Below, one piece after another: positions 60,504 to 64,000 of a stretch of 64,000 nucleotides of DNA. The DNA is from Streptomyces cinnabarinus (GTDB lineage Bacteria > Actinomycetota > Actinomycetes > Streptomycetales > Streptomycetaceae): assembly GCF_027270315.1 (NCBI RefSeq), contig NZ_CP114413.1, positions 558,001 through 622,000 of the forward strand, written 5' to 3'. A program made the translations under genes and the position numbers. How positions within the stretch are numbered: position 1 is the first letter of the stretch; each line of letters opens with the position of its first letter. The notes under the pieces are model-generated. The model was not told the origin of the DNA and did no database searches. It was given only the letters and a program-made list of their open reading frames with translations.

Positions 60504-60965
60504 TCAGTCCTCGTCCAGCTTGGCGACCACCCGCTCGGAGATCTCGGCCAGTGTCCGCAGCTCCGCCGGGGTGACATGGTCGAGGAACAGCGAGCGCACC
60601 GCCTCCACATGGAGCGGGGCGGCCGCCTCGATCGCCGCGCGGCCCGCGTCCGTGATGGCCACGAAGGCCCCGCGCCCGTCCTCCGGGCACTCCTGGCGGA
60701 CCACCATCCCCCGGGAGACCATCCGGGCGATGTGATGGGACATCCGGCTCTTCTCCCATTCGAGCGCCCGGCTCAGGTCCTGGTAGCGCTGGCGCCCTTC
60801 GGGCACATCCGTCAGATGGACCAGGACCGCGAAGTCGGCCGCCGACACATTCGACTCCGACTGCAACAAGCGCCCCAACCGGCCGCCGAGCCGCTCCTGG
60901 AGCCGGACGAAGTTCCGCCAGGCGTGCTGCTCCTCGGGCGTCAGCCACCGCTCCTTGTCTGCCAT
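60504..60965 (-). CDS. MarR-family transcriptional regulator
   Basis: A 153-residue MarR protein: [101 protein letters not shown]. The winged helix is complete. No ribosome binding site is seen, and the ATG may be read from a leaderless or near-leaderless transcript; the AT-rich GCATAC segment just upstream may be its operator. Converges on the oxidoreductase gene. Confidence 0.88.
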   Translation of the reverse strand: MADKERWLTPEEQHAWRNFVRLQERLGGRLGRLLQSESNVSAADFAVLVHLTDVPEGRQRYQDLSRALEWEKSRMSHHIARMVSRGMVVRQECPEDGRGAFVAITDAGRAAIEAAAPLHVEAVRSLFLDHVTPAELRTLAEISERVVAKLDED

Positions 60966-60997
60966 ACGGGAAAGTGTATGCAAAGTTGACGGATCAT

Positions 60998-63370
60998 CTA
61001 GCTGTCGGCCGGTTCCGAGCCGTCCAGCGGCTGTTCCGTCCAGATGGTCTTGCCCGTCTGCCCGTACCGGCAGCCCCACCGCGAGGTGAGCTGAGCCACC
61101 AGGAAGAGACCTCGTCCGCCCTCGTCGGTACTGCCCGCCTGCCGCAGCCGGGGCTGGGTGTTGCCGGGGTCGGTGACCTCGCAGACCAGGACGTCCTCCC
61201 GGATCAGGCGCAGCCCCACCGGGCCACCGGCGTAGCGGACGGCGTTGGTGACCAGTTCGCTGACCACGAGTTCGGTGGTGAAGGAGAGGTCGTCGAGCCC
61301 CCAGTCGGCCAGCTGGCGGGTGATCTTCTCCCGGGCCTCGGCCACGATCCTCAGATCGGCCGGGAAGTCCCAGCTGGCGATGTGGTCTCCCTGCACGGCA
61401 CGCGTGCGCGTCAGCAGCAGGGTGACGTCCTCCCCTCCCGGCAGCTCACCGAGGTCGTCGAGGACGGCGCGGCCCGTCTCGCGCAGCGGGGTGCGGCTGT
61501 GCGCGCGGAGGCTGTCCGTCAGCCGGCGCAGGCCCGCTTCGAGGTCGCGGTTCCCGCCGATGACCAGGCCCTTGGTGTGCAGGGCGATGAGGCTGCCGGG
61601 CTCGACCTCGACCGTGGTGACCTCGAACGGCATCCCGCCCACCCCGAGCGGAGGTCCGGGCGAGATCCGGATCTCCTGCTCGGTGCCGTCGGGGCGGACG
61701 ACGACCGGCGGCAGCTGGCCGGCGCTGGCGATCATGCACTGGCAGGTCACCGGGTCGTAGACGACGTACAGACAGGCCGCGGTGACGGTGTCCCGAAGTT
61801 CCGCCGGTGCCTCGGCCGCCAGGCGCTGGACGAGTCCGTCGAGGCGGGTGAGCAGTTCGCCGGGGTCCGGTTCGAGGTCGGCGAGCGTGTGAATGGCGGC
61901 GCGCAGGCGTCCCATCGCTGCCGTCGCGCGCAGGCCGCGGCCCGAGACATCGCCGACGACGAGCGCCAGCCGCAGGGAGGGCAGCGGGATGGCGTCGAAC
62001 CAGTCGCCGCCGATCTCGGCTCCGCCGCCCGCGGGCCGGTAGAGCCCCGCGGTCTCGGCCGCCGGGGTGTCGGTGGTCGCCCGGGGCAGCAGGCTCTGCT
62101 GGAGGGCGACGGCCGCGCGGTGCTCCCGGGTGTAGCGGCGGGCGTTGTCGATGGCGAGGGCGCCTCGGGAGGCGATCTGGGTCACCAGGTCGGTGTCCTC
62201 CCGGGTGAACGGTTCCGGATCCTCCACCCGCCAGACCTGGAGGTCGCCGAGCATCGTCCCGCGCGCGTACAGCGGCGCGATCATCAGCGAGTGCCACGCG
62301 TCGGGCAGCAGGGCGATGGCCGCCGACCGGTCGCCCAGGACGGCCAGGAGTTCGTCGCGGGTCATGACGATCGTCTTGCCGCGCTGGAGCGTGCGCAGGG
62401 ACGGGTGATCGGGGAGCGGCGGGAGGGCGTCCCCCTTGCGGATCCGGCCCGGCCACTCCCCGGTGGCGGAACCCACGGCACGCAGATGCAGGTCCCCGCC
62501 GCCGGACCGGTGCGCGGGTTCGTCGCCGGTCAGCACCGCCTCCGCCAGATCGACGATCCCCATGTCCCCGATGCCGGGCACGACCGTCTCGGCCAGTTCC
62601 TGCGCGGTGCGCGCGACGTCCAGCGAGCCACCGACGCGGATCGCGGCCTCCCGGAGGAGGTCAAGGTTCGAACGGGCCCGCTGCGGCCCGGTCGCGTAGG
62701 TGAAGAACGCGGCGACGCCCGTCGGGCGCCCGTCCTCGTCCTCCAGCCGCACGGCGGACATCCGCAGATGCCGCTCCCGGCCGGGGGCCAGCGGCGACCG
62801 CATCCGCTTCTCGCCGCCGACCAGCGGGGCACCGGACTCCAGCACCTGGCGCAGCGAGGTCTCGATGTCGTCGGCGTCCTCCGGTACGAGGAAGTCCCGC
62901 AGCCTGGCGCCGGGCGGTACCGGAGTGCCGTCGGGCACCACCGGAACGCCCTTGGTGTGCAGAAGGGCCAGGTCCGGGCCGTGCACGACGACGCCGATCG
63001 CGTCCTGGGAGAAGAGCGCGCGCAGCAGCGAGGCGCCCAGGTCCCGGTCGCCGAACCGCAGGTCCGGTGCGGCCACCACCAGCGACTCGGCGGATTCCGC
63101 CAGCCGGAAAGCCCGGTAGGCGACCTCGACGGTGCCGCCCTGGCGTCGGTTCAGCCGCACGCTGCCGCTCGTAGGCGGGCACGCCCCGCCGGACCCGTCG
63201 GCGAGCAGATGCCGCACCGGGTGCCCGCAGACCTCCGTCGCGTCGTACCCGAGCAGCTCCGCCGCCGCCCGGGACCACCGCACCACCGTGCCCTGTTCGT
63301 CCAGTACGGCGGTGACGAGGGCGTCGAAGGCGACCGAGCCGGGGCCGACGTCGTCGCTGGAACCGCTCAT
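60998..63370 (-). CDS. SpoIIE/PP2C phosphatase with PAS, GAF and HATPase domains
   Basis: A 790-residue multidomain signalling protein. In order: PAS (about 12-100; [24 protein letters not shown]), a second PAS-like domain (about 110-225), GAF (about 235-395; [17 protein letters not shown]), SpoIIE phosphatase (about 405-640; [28 protein letters not shown] with the metal Asp residues, [10 protein letters not shown]) and a C-terminal RsbW-like HATPase ([30 protein letters not shown]). It dephosphorylates STAS-type antagonists to release sigma factors and may also act as anti-sigma kinase. GAGGAG precedes the ATG at 63370. The STAS protein at 53358 is a possible partner. Confidence 0.9.
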   Translation of the reverse strand: MSGSSDDVGPGSVAFDALVTAVLDEQGTVVRWSRAAAELLGYDATEVCGHPVRHLLADGSGGACPPTSGSVRLNRRQGGTVEVAYRAFRLAESAESLVVAAPDLRFGDRDLGASLLRALFSQDAIGVVVHGPDLALLHTKGVPVVPDGTPVPPGARLRDFLVPEDADDIETSLRQVLESGAPLVGGEKRMRSPLAPGRERHLRMSAVRLEDEDGRPTGVAAFFTYATGPQRARSNLDLLREAAIRVGGSLDVARTAQELAETVVPGIGDMGIVDLAEAVLTGDEPAHRSGGGDLHLRAVGSATGEWPGRIRKGDALPPLPDHPSLRTLQRGKTIVMTRDELLAVLGDRSAAIALLPDAWHSLMIAPLYARGTMLGDLQVWRVEDPEPFTREDTDLVTQIASRGALAIDNARRYTREHRAAVALQQSLLPRATTDTPAAETAGLYRPAGGGAEIGGDWFDAIPLPSLRLALVVGDVSGRGLRATAAMGRLRAAIHTLADLEPDPGELLTRLDGLVQRLAAEAPAELRDTVTAACLYVVYDPVTCQCMIASAGQLPPVVVRPDGTEQEIRISPGPPLGVGGMPFEVTTVEVEPGSLIALHTKGLVIGGNRDLEAGLRRLTDSLRAHSRTPLRETGRAVLDDLGELPGGEDVTLLLTRTRAVQGDHIASWDFPADLRIVAEAREKITRQLADWGLDDLSFTTELVVSELVTNAVRYAGGPVGLRLIREDVLVCEVTDPGNTQPRLRQAGSTDEGGRGLFLVAQLTSRWGCRYGQTGKTIWTEQPLDGSEPADS

Positions 63371-63550
63371 GGCACTCCTCGTTCGGCCGGGCACGTCGCG
63401 TGTGCTCCGCCGGGAGACAGTTCCCATTATCAACGGCAAGGCCCTCCGATGTGCTCCAGGAGCCTCCGCGCACGTGACCTTCCCCGTCCGAGGGCAGATA
63501 CTGCCGACAGCGGTCCGGAAGCTGTCTGCCCAGCTCACCAGGAGGTACCC

Positions 63551-64000
63551 ATGAGGATGCTCATCAACGTGCCGGAGACCGTCGTCGCGGACGCGCTGCG
63601 CGGTCTGGCGGCCGCCCACCCCGAGCTCACGGTGGACGTGGAGAACCGGGTGATCGTACGGCGGGACGCGCCCGTCGCCGGGAAGGTCGCCCTGGTCTCC
63701 GGCGGCGGTTCGGGGCACGAACCGCTGCACGGCGGTTTCGTGGGGCCCGGGATGCTCTCGGCGGCCTGTCCGGGCGAGGTGTTCACCTCTCCGGTACCGG
63801 ACCAGATGGTGCGTGCCGCGGCGGCCGTGGACAGCGGCGCGGGCGTGCTGTTCATCGTGAAGAACTACACCGGTGACGTGCTCAACTTCGACATGGCCGC
63901 CGAACTGGCCGAGGACGAGGGCATCCAGGTGGCGAAGGTCCTCGTCGACGACGATGTGGCGGTCACCGACAGTCTGTACACGGCCGGGCGCCGGGGCACG
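63551..64000 (+). CDS. dhaK: Dihydroxyacetone kinase subunit DhaK (partial, runs off the window)
   Basis: The first 150 codons of DhaK, open to the window end. N-terminal [36 protein letters not shown], the substrate loop [36 protein letters not shown] and [17 protein letters not shown] match the PTS- or ATP-dependent dihydroxyacetone kinase family. The His that binds dihydroxyacetone covalently lies beyond the window. GGAGG is 5 bases before the ATG. DhaL would be expected next. The 180-bp gap before it holds no further gene. Confidence 0.92.
   Translation, partial: MRMLINVPETVVADALRGLAAAHPELTVDVENRVIVRRDAPVAGKVALVSGGGSGHEPLHGGFVGPGMLSAACPGEVFTSPVPDQMVRAAAAVDSGAGVLFIVKNYTGDVLNFDMAAELAEDEGIQVAKVLVDDDVAVTDSLYTAGRRGT

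Overview
The window is GC-rich (about 70 percent or more), gene-dense, uses many GTG starts and 1-8 bp coupled gene overlaps, and encodes Streptomyces-type families (SCO2400-like zinc-ribbon protein, SpoIIE-type phosphatase with PAS/GAF, DUF1876/DUF2180, cNMP-like and CBS-BON proteins). It reads as chromosomal DNA of a Streptomyces or close relative. No insertion sequence, prophage, CRISPR array, tRNA or rRNA was recognised.

Layout. 1-5 kb: a hypothetical protein, a TPR Ser/Thr kinase, and an acyl-CoA dehydrogenase/MpaB-family oxygenase pair behind a KstR-like operator. 5-9 kb: universal stress protein (USP), pyruvate phosphate dikinase and a Cys-rich copper-storage-like protein in one operon. 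9-20 kb: a second USP, then NiFe-hydrogenase maturation genes (protease, hypF, hypC), a group 3b-type hydrogenase (hydB, cNMP-like gene, hydG, hydD, hydA), a CBS-BON gene, hypD and hypE. 20-32.5 kb: flavodoxin, CBS-BON, GNAT-fused ADP-forming acyl-CoA synthetase, phosphoketolase, PPK2, USPs, zinc alcohol dehydrogenase, DoxX-like protein, and a cNMP-like/CBS-BON pair. 32.5-46.9 kb: NarL/DevR-type regulator, P2-type cation ATPase, USPs, GH65 phosphorylase with a beta-phosphoglucomutase-like HAD, a small membrane protein, an Rv1733c-like membrane protein, another CBS-BON/cNMP-like pair, and a NarK-like MFS transporter. 47-55.6 kb: a DevS-like GAF histidine kinase with its DevR-like regulator (OsdK/OsdR type), three PNPOx-like proteins (one fused to an XRE helix-turn-helix), a STAS protein, an Acg-like nitroreductase and a second Rv1733c-like protein. 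55.6-64 kb: ordinary flank (LysR, EamA, DUF2180, DUF1876, NAD-binding dehydrogenase, ArsR, quinone-reductase-like oxidoreductase, MarR, SpoIIE phosphatase, start of dhaK).

From about 8 to 55.6 kb the content mirrors the mycobacterial DosR/DevR dormancy regulon: USPs, CBS protein, CtpF-like ATPase, NarK, Acg nitroreductase, HAD plus GH65 as in Rv2006, Rv1733c, PNPOx proteins and DevRS. Almost every promoter region in this interval carries a palindrome, GGGCC-N4-GGCCC (best form GGGCCGNNCGGCCC), usually as two copies with centres 20-22 bp apart. It has the same 5-4-5 geometry as the mycobacterial DevR box core (GGGAC-N4-GTCCC). I infer an oxygen/redox-responsive dormancy island run by the two local DevR-like regulators and the DevS-like kinase, whose heme-ligand His and distal Tyr are conserved.

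The genes suggest a survival programme without respiration: hydrogenase for NAD(P)H/H2 balance, phosphoketolase and ADP-forming acyl-CoA synthetase for substrate-level ATP, PPDK and PPK2 for PPi/polyphosphate use, alcohol dehydrogenase and nitroreductase for reductant disposal, NarK for nitrate/nitrite, and GH65/HAD for storage disaccharide use. The least-described part is a module present three times: a stand-alone cNMP-fold protein without a DNA-binding domain, whose nucleotide-binding cassette is replaced by a shared GWSWL motif, encoded in the same operon as a CBS-CBS-BON protein.
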